A stretch of 64,000 nt of DNA from Chrysemys picta bellii (GCF_011386835.1 NC_088805.1:16674836-16738835), one strand, 5' to 3'; counted from the first letter of the stretch, positions 31,896 to 42,965 are shown. Notes: generated by a model not told the origin, from the letters alone. Numbers and translations are program-made.

Positions 31896-33867
31896 AGGTG
31901 CGGTCGAGGACGGCGCCCCAGTCATCCCACAGGATCCAGCCCCATCCTTTCGGGATCGCCTTTCCCATTTCCACCGGACCTGGTCCCTTATAACTTCGGA
32001 CCGTTGGGTCCTTCGCACGGTGGACAGGGGATATGCTATCCAGTTTTCTTCAATCCCCCCCTCCTCCCCCCCTTCCCCGTCCCTCTTCAGGGACCCTTCT
32101 CACGAGCAACTTCTTATACAGGAAGTTTCCACGCTCCTTGCTATGGGGGCCATAGAGGAGGTTCCAGTGGAGTTAAGGGGCAGGGGATTCTATTCCCGTT
32201 ACTTCCTCATTCCCAAGTCCAAAGGAGGTCTGCGACCCATCTTGGACTTGCGCGGACTCAACAAATTCGTAGTAAAGTTGAAGTTCCGCATGGTCTCTTT
32301 GGGGGCCATTATCCCTTCCCTCGATCCTGGAGACTGGTTCGCCGCCCTCGACATGAAAGATGCATACTTTCACATAGCAATTTACCCGCCTCACAGACGC
32401 TTCCTGCGGTTCGTGGTAAGCAAGGTGCACTACCAATTTGCAGTCCTTCCCTTCGGCCTATCCTCGGCCCCAAGGGTGTTCACGAAATGTATGGCTGTCG
32501 TGGCAGCGTACCTTCGTCGGCAAGGGATACAGGTGTTCCCGTACCTAGACGACTGGCTGGTACGCGGTCGCACCAAAGAACAAGTTCGAGATCACGTCCA
32601 CATAATAGTGCACACATTCAACAAGTTGGGTATCCTACTCAACAAGGACAAATCCACTCTAGAACCTACCCAGAGAATAGAATTCATCGGCGCGGTTCTA
32701 GACTCCAGACGTGCACAAGCCATCCTGCCAGACAATCGCTTTTGCACCATCACGAGCCTCATTCAAGGACTCAAGGCCTTCCCAACTACCACGGTGAGGT
32801 CGTGCCTCACCCTGCTGGGTCACATGGCTTCCTGCACGTACGTAACCAGGCATGCCAGACTTCGGCTTCGCCCACTCCAGACCTGGGTGTCATCAAGATA
32901 CCGCCCACATCGGGACAGCCTGAACATGGTGGTCACGGTCCCGAACTCGGTCCTGACCTCCCTCACATGGTGGCTAGACCACAAGGTGGTTTGCGAGGGG
33001 ATGCCGTTTCACGCCCCACAACCCTCTCTGCACCTGGTCACAGACGCTTCATCCCTGGGTTGGGGCGCCCATCTCAACGAACACCATACCCAGGGCCTGT
33101 GGACTGCACCCCAGATAGCCCTGCACATCAATGTTCGGGAACTGATGGCGGTGCGCCTGGCGTGCCAGGCATTTCTCAATCTCCTACGTGGCCGCTGTGT
33201 GTTAGTTCTCATCGACAACACCACCGCCATGTTTTACATCAACAAGCAAGGAGGAGCACGTTCGTCAATGCTATGCCAAGAGGCCATTCGCCTGTGGGAC
33301 TTCTGCATCGCCCACTCAATCCATCTCACGGCATCGTTCCTCCCTGGAGTCCAGAACACTCTGGCGGACCGACTCAGCAGGTCCTTTCAAACACACGAGT
33401 GGTCTATCCGTCCGGACATCATACATTCCGTTTTCCAGAAGTGGGGGTTTCCCCAGATAGACCTGTTTGCATCTCGAGACAACAGGAAGTGCCACGTGTT
33501 CTGCTCCCTGCAAGGTCGAGCTCCGGGCTCCCTCTCGGACGCGTTTCTCCTTCCCTGGAAGGACCACCTGTTTTATGCCTTCCCTCCGTTTCCTCTGGTC
33601 CACAAGGTACTGCTCAAATTGCGCAGAGACCAGGCACAGGTGATTCTGATCGCCCCAGCGTGGCCGAGACAACATTGGTACACCACGCTGTTGGAGCTCT
33701 CGGTTCAGACACCGATCCCGCTTCCATTATGCCCGGACCTCATCTCTCAGGACCACGGCCGCCTGCGTCACCCCGACCTGCAATCACTCCACCTCACGGC
33801 GTGGCTGCTCCATGGTTCACCCAGGCAGAGCAGCAGTGCTCGCACTCTGTCCAACAGATTCTGCTGA
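31618..33867 (+). CDS. DIRS pol, copy 1: RT, RNase H, methyltransferase-like region
   Basis: An uninterrupted 749-codon frame overlapping the end of gag. The first ATG at 31618 lies in the gag overlap, so the true start may be later; element-specific sequence begins near 31890. RT: WFAALDMKDAYFHIAIYPPH, FAVLPFGLSSAPRVFTK and the active site FPYLDDWLV (YLDD about residues 309-312, bases 32542-32553). RNase H: LVTDASSLGWGAHLN (about residues 473-487), INVRELMAVRLACQAFL and LVLIDNTTAMFYINKQGG. C-terminal region: IDLFASRDNRKCHVFCSL (near residue 615), SDAFLLPWKDHLFYAFPPFP and VILIAPAWPRQHWY, the segment called a Dam-like methyltransferase in DIRS elements. It copies the element RNA, probably into single-stranded circles. 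Key residues are present; whether it is expressed is unknown. Confidence 0.9.
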   Translation: MKDKGCFPKRRTLACRASRTPGRSCVPWGCMLWALSAGHLDRSLSASTPPRLVRDRTRPGGEGEVVEEGGPALNLVRTRGHLDHLQAPGRTFEGAVEDGAPVIPQDPAPSFRDRLSHFHRTWSLITSDRWVLRTVDRGYAIQFSSIPPSSPPSPSLFRDPSHEQLLIQEVSTLLAMGAIEEVPVELRGRGFYSRYFLIPKSKGGLRPILDLRGLNKFVVKLKFRMVSLGAIIPSLDPGDWFAALDMKDAYFHIAIYPPHRRFLRFVVSKVHYQFAVLPFGLSSAPRVFTKCMAVVAAYLRRQGIQVFPYLDDWLVRGRTKEQVRDHVHIIVHTFNKLGILLNKDKSTLEPTQRIEFIGAVLDSRRAQAILPDNRFCTITSLIQGLKAFPTTTVRSCLTLLGHMASCTYVTRHARLRLRPLQTWVSSRYRPHRDSLNMVVTVPNSVLTSLTWWLDHKVVCEGMPFHAPQPSLHLVTDASSLGWGAHLNEHHTQGLWTAPQIALHINVRELMAVRLACQAFLNLLRGRCVLVLIDNTTAMFYINKQGGARSSMLCQEAIRLWDFCIAHSIHLTASFLPGVQNTLADRLSRSFQTHEWSIRPDIIHSVFQKWGFPQIDLFASRDNRKCHVFCSLQGRAPGSLSDAFLLPWKDHLFYAFPPFPLVHKVLLKLRRDQAQVILIAPAWPRQHWYTTLLELSVQTPIPLPLCPDLISQDHGRLRHPDLQSLHLTAWLLHGSPRQSSSARTLSNRFC

Positions 33868-34868
33868 GCAGTAGGAAGCCCTCAACACGGACCACATACT
33901 TGGCCAAGTGGAAGCGGTTCTCCTGTTGGTGCGAACAACGAGCCACGTCCCCGTTGCAGGCACCTATTCCTCTCATTTTGGAATATCTCCTCTCCCTAAA
34001 ACAGCAGGGGTTGGCGATATCTTCAATTAGAGTTCACCTGGCCGCTATATCGGCCTTTCACCCAGGGGAACTCGCGTCTTCGGTATTCTCTAACCCGATG
34101 GTCGTTAGATTCCTCAAGGGCTTAGACCGGACGTACCCACAACAACGTCAGCCCGTTCCGACGTGGGACCTCAACCTGGTTCTCTCCAAGCTCACAGGTC
34201 CTCCATTCGAGCCACTGGCCACCTGTTCACTTCTGTACCTATCCTGGAAGACAGCCTTCCTCGTAGCCATCACCTCAGCAAGGCGCGTTTCTGAACTCAG
34301 GGCGCTTACATCCGAGCCCCCTTACACGGTTTTCCATAAGGATAAAGTGCAGCTTCGTCCACATCCTGCCTTTCTCCCTAAGGTGGTTTCTCCTTTTCAT
34401 ATCAACCAGGATATATTTCTCCCGGTCTTTCATCCTAAACCACATGCTACTCGCCAGGATCAACGTTTGCATTCTCTGGACGTACGCAGGGCCCTGGCCT
34501 TCTATATTGACCGCACAAGGCACTTTAGAAAGACGACGCAACTCTTCGTTGCAGTGGCCGACCGAATGAAAGGCTCACCGGTCTCCTCACAACGCCTATC
34601 CTCCTGGATTACGTCTTGCATCCAGACTTGCTATGACCTGGCAGGTGTCTCAGCACCGCACCTCACCGCTCACTCCACGAGGGCCCAAGCTTCCTCGACT
34701 GCTTTCCTGGCGCAAGTTCCGATCCAGGACATCTGTAGAGCGGCGGTTTGGTCATCAGTCCACACGTTTACAGCTCACTATGCACTAGTGCAGCAGTCCA
34801 GGGACGATGCTGCCTTCGGATCAGCGGTTTTGCACACAGCAATGTCTCACTCCGACCCCACCACCTAA
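33729..34868 (+). CDS. DIRS tyrosine recombinase, copy 1, intact
   Basis: The frame is open from 32004, but the recombinase-like sequence starts late. The ATG at 33729 gives 379 residues and is conserved in copy 2, so I use it; the start is inferred. The N-terminal core-binding part has KPSTRTTYLAKWKRFSCWCE and IRVHLAAISAFH. Catalytic residues of the family are visible: R186 in ITSARRVSEL, H315 and R318 in LTAHSTRAQAS, W341 in CRAAVWSS and the nucleophile Y351 in FTAHYALVQQ. The enzyme would insert the circular DIRS DNA by strand exchange, replacing an integrase. It overlaps the end of pol by about 140 bases in another frame and stops at TAA 34866-34868, just before the internal complementary region. 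Confidence 0.93.
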   Translation: MPGPHLSGPRPPASPRPAITPPHGVAAPWFTQAEQQCSHSVQQILLSSRKPSTRTTYLAKWKRFSCWCEQRATSPLQAPIPLILEYLLSLKQQGLAISSIRVHLAAISAFHPGELASSVFSNPMVVRFLKGLDRTYPQQRQPVPTWDLNLVLSKLTGPPFEPLATCSLLYLSWKTAFLVAITSARRVSELRALTSEPPYTVFHKDKVQLRPHPAFLPKVVSPFHINQDIFLPVFHPKPHATRQDQRLHSLDVRRALAFYIDRTRHFRKTTQLFVAVADRMKGSPVSSQRLSSWITSCIQTCYDLAGVSAPHLTAHSTRAQASSTAFLAQVPIQDICRAAVWSSVHTFTAHYALVQQSRDDAAFGSAVLHTAMSHSDPTT

Positions 34869-34883
34869 GTTGGGCTTGGGAGT

Positions 34884-34984
34884 CACCTAATGGAATGGAT
34901 ATGAGCAAGCACTCGAAGAAGAAAAGACGGTTACTCACCGTTGTAACTGTTGTTCTTCGAGATGTGTTGCTCATATCCATTCCA
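34884..34984 (+). repeat. Internal complementary region of DIRS copy 1
   Basis: This 101-bp stretch contains the inverse of the left end (GGAATGGATATGAGCAAGCA, then CTCGAAGAAGAA) joined to the inverse of the right end (AAGACGGTTACTCACCG, then TGTTCTTCGAGATGTGTTGC). In DIRS elements such a region templates completion of both ends when the circular form is made. It is itself largely palindromic. It follows the recombinase stop by 15 bases. Confidence 0.93.
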
Positions 34985-35020
34985 AACCCGCCCCCCGTCC
35001 CCACTGTCGGAGTAGCCGGC

Positions 35021-35186
35021 AAGAAGGAACTGAGGGGGCGCCGGGTCGGCTGGGGTATATATTCAGCGCCATGAAGGCGCCACTCTAGGGGGCTCCACAG
35101 CCGACCCGCCGGTGTTGCTAGGGTAAAAATCTTCCGACGATCGTGCACGCGGCGCGCACACACCCTAATGGAATGGATATGAGCAA
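35021..35186 (-). repeat. Right inverted terminal repeat of DIRS copy 1
   Basis: Inverse of 29003-29168 over 166 bp with no mismatch seen. Outside it, 35187-35229 carries a further end segment with a small hairpin (ACGGTGAGTAACCGT) finishing GTCTT. Confidence 0.93.
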
Positions 35187-35229
35187 CACATCTCGAAGAA
35201 CAACAGTTACAACGGTGAGTAACCGTCTT

Positions 35230-35707
35230 TTACAAATGCCTAGTGTAGAAAAGGAAAGCTGTAATTGGCACTGGTGGCGCTTACCCCTGATTGAAAGTAG
35301 CTAATTCCCAGCATGGGCAAGGCCTAAGATATAAGCCATCTATCACTTATTAATATATTGTTTTAAGTACTGTTAAATGTGGTTTATTTATCGTGCTTTG
35401 TTTTATGTTACTTGATGACATGAGTGATGTCAAGTGATAGTTAACTCATGCTAGAAATGACACCATTTCACAGTAGACAATGAAAAACAAAATGATTACA
35501 CTTTTTTCTTCTTGCCTCTTTAAGTATAATCCTAGAATTTAATTTCACAAATGTTTGACTAAAAATAGTGGCATATATATCTTGGAGACGTGGTCTCAGA
35601 TTTTGCTTGAATTATTTCATCTCCAGGAGAAAAGTAGGATGTTGTCAAACAAAAAGCAAGATCTGTCTTGCGGCTTAAGATACTACTATTTCTGTTCTTT
35701 GTTACAG
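35230..35707 (+). other. Intron sequence after the DIRS insertion
   Basis: AT-rich intron sequence running to the acceptor TTTGTTACAG that ends at 35707. No repeat family was recognised. Confidence 0.7.
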
Positions 35708-35816
35708 GGTAAATGTGGGCTGTGGTCCAGCAGAGGAGAGAGTTCTTTTGACAGGTTTACATGCTGTAGCAGATATCTATTGTGAAAACTGTAAAACCAC
35801 TCTTGGATGGAAATAT
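35708..35816 (+). CDS. YPEL1: Yippee-like protein, penultimate coding exon (YPEL1)
   Basis: A 109-base exon between acceptor TTGTTACAG and donor GTAAGT. The first base completes the valine codon begun at 27893-27894, and 36 whole codons follow: [20 protein letters not shown], then [20 protein letters not shown] is the second CxxC of the Yippee zinc-binding fold, which pairs with a first CxxC in the missing upstream exon. All residues agree with the strongly conserved vertebrate YPEL1-4 sequence, with no stop or substitution suggesting a pseudogene. It ends on a whole codon, so the following intron is phase 0. Confidence 0.95.
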
Positions 35817-37324
35817 GTAAGTAATGTATATAATAATTTCTTTCTTGATCAAACATTCATATAGGTAGCAGTCCACAGAAGTTGTCTTTAATCTACTGAG
35901 GCACCATTCGTTATTGTTATAATGAGGGACTCTTAATCCATTGCATCCACATCCAGCAGGGAAAAAAAATATTGCATGTATAACTAGCGTGTGCAATAGA
36001 AGCAAAACTATTATTACTTGAATGTTATAGCAGGTTCAGCGTCTCACATTTTGAGAATAATAAAGCCAATGTAAGATGTAGGCCCCATTATAGTAGTGTG
36101 GGGATTTTTTCTATAGTGCCTATTACCTTGGAATTTAAGTGCCACACACATTTTGGTATTAAAACTTTGGATGTCAAGTTTTCAGATTTCTTTATTTTCT
36201 TCTTTAATTATCTGTCATTTTAAGAAAACACAGTGATGTAGTCAAAGCATGAACTGTGTTGTTAAATGGCGAGTATATTGTACACTATGCTACAAATAAT
36301 CACAATAATTAACTCAATTTTGTGGCTGAAAAGTAATCCAGACTGCTAACATGCTACAGTTTTCACACTGTGAAAATGTTAAATTCTTCTTTGAGGTGAC
36401 CTTTGCATATTTCCACTTGTAGAATGTACTCGATTCAGCTGAATTTCAGAATCTTCTGGAAAACAGCTGCATGTGTTCCCTCTCATAGTAATAATAAACA
36501 TCCAGAGCTGAGGTTGTAAAAGGACTGTTTTCTTTGTCCAGTCATGGAATGAAGGAAACCGAACAGCTACATTAGAAGTTTCCATTTCCATATACTAACT
36601 TTCGTTTCTGTCATCCCTTCTCTTACCATGCAAGACTGGTTTGGAACTCAGAACCTATGATATTCTGATAAACACACTCCACACTCTTTCAAGTAATGAA
36701 AAACAACACCTGTCCAAAATTTTAAGTTGTTGCTAGGAAATCATCTACAATTAAGCTGTGGCTTAAAAAAAATTTTAAAAATGGCAAAAATCACAATCTG
36801 AATCCAGCAATCCCAGGGTTAGTTTGAGGAAAGATTGGCCTTAGCAGACCTGTAGTTGACAATATGTAAAAGAACAGACACACACACAATCGTGGCTCTG
36901 AAATAAAGTACCAATATGATAATCCTGGCATTCCATAGAAATGACAGTCATGTTAAATGTCTAATGTACCTTGAGAGCTGCTCAAGATATTATACTGATG
37001 GGGGTCATAGTAATATCTAGGTAAATAGATATATGTATGTACTATAAATGTTGAATTATAGTTTTATACATAGGCATGTGCAATTTTATATTAACATTTT
37101 AGTGTGGATTTTATATAAAGGACACCATATGTGGTAAAAATTAGATATTTCAATAAGGAAAGAGAAAACATCCATGCAAATAAAATATCCCAGAAAGCCT
37201 TAATAAATGTTAAAAATGTTAATTATCTATTCATTTTTATTTGTATGTCAAAATTGGTAATGAAATAATGTGAAAAACTAACTCTAACTCAGTATTTTAA
37301 ATATTTTTATTTTCTTGTTTCTAG
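35817..37324 (+). other. Last intron of the Yippee-like gene
   Basis: Begins GTAAGT at 35817 and ends TTTCTAG at 37324. AT-rich. It contains an apparent DIRS end remnant at about 36389-36432, listed separately, and no other recognised feature. Confidence 0.8.
36389..36432 (+). repeat. Ancient DIRS terminal-repeat remnant in the last intron
   Basis: TTCTTTGAGGTGACCTTTGC, then ATATTTCCACTTGTAGAATG, matches the left end of the old DIRS (CTCTTTGAGTGTCCTCTGCA, then TATTCCCACTCATGGAATG) at most positions. Similarity beyond 36432 is weak. It suggests a much older DIRS insertion or a solo end. Confidence 0.5.
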
Positions 37325-37414
37325 GAACATGCTTTTGAGAGCAGTCAGAAATACAAAGAAGGAAAATTTATCATTGAACTTGCCCATATGATCAAAGACA
37401 ATGGCTGGGAGTAA
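37325..37414 (+). CDS. YPEL1: Yippee-like protein, last coding exon (YPEL1)
   Basis: A 90-base terminal coding segment after acceptor TTTCTAG: EHAFESSQKYKEGKFIIELA, then HMIKDNGWE and TAA at 37412-37414. It supplies the C-terminal strand and helix of the Yippee domain. The residues that separate paralogues fit YPEL1: phenylalanine in EGKFIIE (YPEL2-4 have tyrosine) and a final glutamate (the others end in aspartate). These comparisons come from known vertebrate proteins. With the exons at 27851 and 35708 it forms a continuous 80-residue C-terminal part, about two thirds of the protein. Confidence 0.95.
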   Translation, partial: EHAFESSQKYKEGKFIIELAHMIKDNGWE

Positions 37415-40400
37415 ATTAAAACATTTTTTCACTCTGTTTGGACAATATTCTGTGGAACATGCTTTATAAAGACTAATGCAAATGAAAGGAGGATTTTGGC
37501 TGAGGTAGCTCTGAGAATATCACTGAACTTCGCAACCTCACAAATGAGTAGTGTAGTTTATGTGGCTCTTTCAGGCCATGTTTGCCTTTTTCTCCTTGTG
37601 TAAGTTCCCTTTTTGTATATGTATTCTTGTGTGAACAGTTGTTTTGGAACATTTTGGATGACCTTTTTCTAAACTCTCAAGTTCTAGAGAAACAGTTCAC
37701 TAACTGCAAATGAATTTTACTGGTTAGCATTTTTATTTGACCTATGCCTTTAATGCTACCTTTTGCTGTGCATGCTTCTTGCCTAAACACCTACACCAAA
37801 TCTAGCAGAAGACTGATATGAGTAGTCCTGAAGAATGTATGGGCTGGAGGTGTCTTTTTATATGTAGCAATTTCTGATATCTCTGGCAGTGAAAGGGATG
37901 CAGTATTTAGAGTATTCATTAATTGCTTTTTAAAATTTGGGAGTACCATAATTGGTGTACATCTTGCAGGCAAGTAAGTTAAAGGAACAGTGCTCATTTA
38001 GAAATCTTTTGGTTGCACTGACTCATATTAGTAGATCTTAAGTTTTGCAAAAAAGAATACATTAATGATTCAGTATTTTTAGTGCAACTAATTTTCAAGA
38101 ATACTAAGGCAGTGATACTGTAGAATATATTTAATCAACATAATTGCATTCCTTATCCAGCAAACTTGTGTCTTGAAGGGAGAAGTTGATAAAATTATAG
38201 CCTGCAAGATCAAAGGGCACAAAAATATATGCATCTTGTATTTATAAAAAATTAGTCAGTGTAAACAAGTTTTTGGTACTGTGCCTTTTAACAGTAACAG
38301 GGACTTGTGCCTCAGTGAAGTTTTATGGCTGGTTCCATGTAGCTGTGTGGTCTAATGCACTGGACAAAGAGGTTGTTCTAAAGAAAATTCATTGAAGTAT
38401 TCTGCTTTTGCTACACTTCAACAAAAATATAGTTATTTTTGTGTGACAACAGGCCAGAGCTTATAAGATGGAAGTTAGTAACTGTACCTGCAGAAGAGTG
38501 GGGGTTGGTGGATGGGCAGGAAAGTGTGAAGTTGACTTCATTTCTTCATAAAATAGAATAGCAAGATAATTTTTAAAATAAAAAGGGGTTTGTTGGTTTG
38601 CTGGATAAATCATCCCCAAAGACATTTTCATAATAAAATTTATATAAAGCTCACATCCTTTCTGTTTTTTTGCTTTTTTCCAGCTGCTTCTTAACTGGAG
38701 TGACTTAGTAAGAAAGCCTTCTGTGGATGTGTATCCACAAAATTTACTATTGGGTTTTGTGCATGCACTTTCCAGAGAGGTTTTAAAAAAATTAATCTTG
38801 TGTCTTGTACTAGTTGCTATCTTTGTTATCAAATGAAAAGTATTTATGGAGGACCTTTTGTACTTAGCTCCCTTAATGCTTGAGGACAAAGTGGTTGGCA
38901 ACGTCTTTTACGTTAACACTACGTAAGTACTATGATGGAATGAACAATATGAAAGCCTTACAATAGAATAGAAGTTAGTGTCCTTTTAATAACTATTTTA
39001 ACATGGCATTTGTGAAGATTGCAATGTGTGCCATTGCTGCTGCTGTTACATTTTGGATAAATCTCTGACAGGTTTTCAAAACTCTACTGCACTTTATTAC
39101 CAGACATCATTCATTTACAAACATGCCAATGACTAGGAGCAATACAGAAGCTCTACATCAGGAGCTGTGATAATGAATCTACAGAACTTAAATTTTAAAA
39201 AGTAGAAATAGTAAAAACCTTTTGGGTTTAAGTCCAAAGAACTGGTCTAGTACAACTGGGTCCAATATGGATTTTGTGGGGTGCCTTATACTGCTCCTCC
39301 ATAATCAAGAATTAGATTGAACCCAGGAGTCCCCTTTATCTGAATGTCATTGGCACAAGATGGTCATCTGGTGCTGCCATCTGTTCAGTCTGAAAGAACC
39401 TGGAATTCTGTTTTGTTTGGGCTATTTTTCAATTTTCCTCTAATATAATGTCCATTGCCAACAATGAAAGCACCGAAACAGCTATCAACAAGGAGTTTGT
39501 GTTGGCTTCAAAGCCTAAATGTAAAACCCATGAAGATGTCTATAGGAAATTTATATTTTCTTTGTCTGGCTACAGACTCAAGAAGAATTACACTGAGTTG
39601 AAGAAAAAAACACCACGATCCTTCACTATAAAAATGAGAGTACAAATTTAAGGTTAATTTTTTTCTTTTTATGAGAGAGAACAATCTCAAGTAATATTTT
39701 AAATAGTGGATTTGGATGTTTCCTATTAATGAGCTTTTTTTTTTTTTAACTAGAAAAGATATTCTTATTTAGATGCTCAACCTCTTTTTTCAGTGCATTA
39801 TTTATTTCTATTTCAAACTGGACATTTTCACCAAAACCTTAATTACCCTTGATGCCAAAGGTTGGGATTTCATTAAGTGCTTAGCACCTAAAACTTCAAC
39901 TACTGGCATAAGGAGTTAATGTGAGTTATGTATAATGTTATGGCTTTGAAGAGAACCAAATAAAGCAATATTCTTATTAGTCTTTTGAGGGGGGGTAAGA
40001 GGGAGTAGAGAAGGAGCTATAACTAATACAAAATTCCTACTCCACACTACTATGTAATAATTCTTTATGCTTGCTATGATATCTGGGAGTATGTGAACCT
40101 TTTTTTCTTATTGCTTGACTTGAGCAGTGATTCTTTGAAACAGTTCTCCCATTGTAAAGATGTGGAGAGTTACGCCTAATGGTTTTGGTGAAAGTTGGTT
40201 CCACACATTAGTGGCTACTGGTTGATGTGAAGAGGTCAGTCTGGTCACTGAACCTTCCAGCAGTACATTAAAAAGAAAAACTTACTTGAAGAGAATTCTA
40301 CAAAGCATTTTCCCTCTAACTTTTTTTTTTTTTTTTGGTAATATATTAAGATTATATTTAAAGGTTTTGTGTGTTCATTCTGGGCAAGTTTACTTCCTCT

Positions 40401-41150
40401 CCCACTTGAGCACTTTTGTTACTTGTACTGGTTATTTTTATTGTTGATCTTAACATTTATTTTGTATTTTTTTTTATAAACTGTAACAAAAAGCTTTTGT
40501 GAACTCTTGTTTCACGCTAGCTCTTTCTTGGACCAAATGAACCAACTACGAGCTGGCTTCTTGGAAAGAATGTTCATTGGGATACATAAGAATATGCTAG
40601 CGAAAAATATACATGTATTGAAAGGATTTTCTTTTGAACCCATAAAAGCTATGGCTGTCCTAAAATAATTAAGCATCATAATTTGACATGATTTTGGAAT
40701 CTGGTGCCACATTCTTCATTGTCTAGGCCCTAAATAGTGGCTGTAACACTGGTGTTACAATATTGAGAGTCTGCTTCAAATGCCAATATTCTTTCCTTGG
40801 TTTATAACTATGGACATCTTTTTAACCAATGAAAGGCAATACTGTCATTTACACAATGTTAAGTTGCAAAATTTCCTGTAAACTGTCTGACAGAATTAGG
40901 GAGGGCTTGCTGATACATCAGCCTTACCACTTTTGCTGTTTTGGATTTTATTTCTTTCTTTCACTGTGTTGCCATTTTAATATACAGTATTTTATTACCC
41001 TCTTAACCATCCATAACCTTTTCTGACTAGTTTCTGCCTGTTGCTAAAAGGGGCTGGAATATGTGAACTTTTTAATTATCTATAAACTATATAGTGATGT
41101 AGGTTGAATTGTAACAGAGTACAAATAAAGTCCTGATGCCCTACTGCAAA
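37415..41150 (+). other. Probable 3' UTR of the Yippee-like gene
   Basis: AT-rich sequence without introns or recognised repeats follows the stop. AATAAA signals occur at 39959-39964 and 41124-41129, others at 38577 and 41871. The 41124 signal (GTACAAATAAAGTCCTGATG) is a plausible end, giving a UTR of about 3.7 kb; long 3' UTRs are known for this gene. The end point is inferred. A 67-codon open frame at 39448-39651 within it is not supported as a gene. Confidence 0.6.
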
Positions 41151-42738
41151 CTAAATATTTGGCAAGTTTAAAAATAATCAGCAGCCTCTCTGTAACTGGC
41201 TTAATTTTCATGCATCTAATCTTATAACAGCTTGTGGAAGACTTGACTTGAAATTAATTTGATTTCAAGTGAACGATACCTCAAAGTAACAAACAGAAGC
41301 AGTTAACCCTTTGATTATGGAAATAGTAATTCATCCATATTGCTCCCTAATGTAAACTACATTTGTGCTAACATAGGGTGCTCGGTACCATTTCCAATGG
41401 ACTTGAAAATTTTCCTTTATATATTGCTCTCTCAGATTTTTTTTCAGATATGAGGATCATATAGTCAAATTGCAAGACCTGTTTCTAGATTGAGATACCA
41501 GAGCGCCACGAAGAGAGACAAATTTTAACATCCCAGTTGTCTGATAATGGGACAAGAGTGGAAGGAAGCCATCAAATTATTGTTAAACTTGTAGGATATT
41601 GTATTGTACTTCATTTAGCACTCGTGTAAGTCAATCAGCAGTATCTATTGTAAAGGAACAGGAATTTCAGAGGTAATTTTGAAAAGGACTGTTACAAATC
41701 ATTTAAGACCCTAAAGCATGAGTCATAAATGGCAACTGAGTTGTGCCTCATATTGTTTCTTAAACACTTTAAAATGCTTTCTTTTACAGATGACATGGCT
41801 GCTTTGCTGTTTTGTCCTAGCAATACTGTATATCATTTGTTGTTTCACTATATTGTATCTGAGGTATCACAATAAAAGTTTCAATGGTTTTGTTGAATTA
41901 CTTTTTAACTTTGTGCCATTTGTGGTCATGGGAATCGTGGTACGCTATGTGAATACATATTTGAGTTATAATGTCAAGCTAAACATTTGCTTTTTCTTCA
42001 TAAAAATGTATTTTCTAAAGATAAGAAGTTAGGATATGTCCCTGGTCAGTGGGTCTCAAACCTCTTGCTCACAACTTTGGAGAATGCTTAATGGCACTTT
42101 CAGAACCTAAAAGCATAACAAACTTATTTTCAAAAGATTCTGCAGAGGAATTGCCTTCTTTTTGAAGGAAGATAATTTGGGGATCTAAACAGATTGGATG
42201 ATGCCTCTTTATTTTATTTAGTAAACTTGGCCAGCCTGACACAGCAGGCATGAATTTCAGGGAAGCACAATAAACACAGACACTTTCTTTTGTATTTCTT
42301 CTTTGGTCAGGAGGAGCTTTTGTGATTCCTCTTTAATCAGAAAAGTTTTTAAATAGTAAACATTAATTTAGACGGCAGCTGAAAACACCTTTGAAGGAGT
42401 TCACTCCAATGATTAAGTGCAGAGATATTTGGAGTCACTTTTTAATATATACATTACACAAAGTCTCAACTTTTAGTCAGTAACGGGTATGATAGCGTTC
42501 TGTGAAATGCAACTCAGGCTTCTCCATTTGAGGACTTATGCCATCATAGACTTTGCAGAAAGTATAAGTCTAAGCTAGCATGTATGTACAAGGACCTTGG
42601 AAAGTATGCTGCATCTCCTAGTAATGAAGGACTCTGCAGCATTAATGCCATTAACTGCTAATCTCATTCCCTAGACCTCCATAGGTGCTACTAGGACACC
42701 CTCCACCATCTCTCCTGGGGTGCCTGAGATGGTTGATG
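41151..42738. other. Non-coding DNA downstream of the gene
   Basis: AT-rich. Further AATAAA signals at 41871-41876 and 42269-42274 could be alternative transcript ends. A hAT-like end word (CAGTGGGTCTCAAAC) occurs near 42047 without a recognised partner. No gene is visible. Confidence 0.5.
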
Positions 42739-42965
42739 ACAGGAGCGGCTCTAGGCACCAGCAAAGCAAGCACGTGCTTGGGGCAGCCCATTTGCAGGGG
42801 CGGCAGGGATCCAGCATGAGAGCTGAGAACCAACAGGGGGCCCTGGGAGCTGTAGTTCCTTGGTTAGCTCCTTGCCTATACAGCCAGCCCTGGAGCAGGG
42901 AAAGAACTACATTTCCCAGCATTCCCTTGGCCACTACCAACAGGAAAGAGGGGGAGGGAGTGAGG
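42739..42965. repeat. Interspersed repeat fragment, possibly a hAT-derived MITE
   Basis: GACAGGAGCGGCTCTAGGCA followed by CCAGCAAAGCAAGCACGTGC resembles the start of a GC-rich repeat common in turtle sequence. The other end is not clear. The open frames here are low in complexity and not genes. Confidence 0.4.

Larger units (their letters stand above)
28988..35229 (+). mobile_element. Young DIRS retrotransposon, copy 1, in a YPEL1 intron
   Basis: A 6.24-kb element with every DIRS hallmark: inverted terminal repeats of 166 bp, an internal complementary region holding the inverse of both outer ends, and gag, RT-RNaseH-methyltransferase-like and tyrosine recombinase genes in overlapping frames. 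There are no LTRs, integrase or target duplication, as expected for elements that integrate a circular DNA by tyrosine recombination. The pol and recombinase frames are open; gag carries one frameshift. It is much GC-richer than its surroundings. Copy 2 (45198-51434) is a close relative with the same terminal bases (TTCTTCTTCG...GTCTT), which fixes the boundaries. It lies in the same direction as the host gene. Confidence 0.95.

Noticed and set aside
39448..39651. 67-codon open frame in the YPEL1 3' UTR
   Set aside because: Short, with no similarity recognised, and located in a probable untranslated region.
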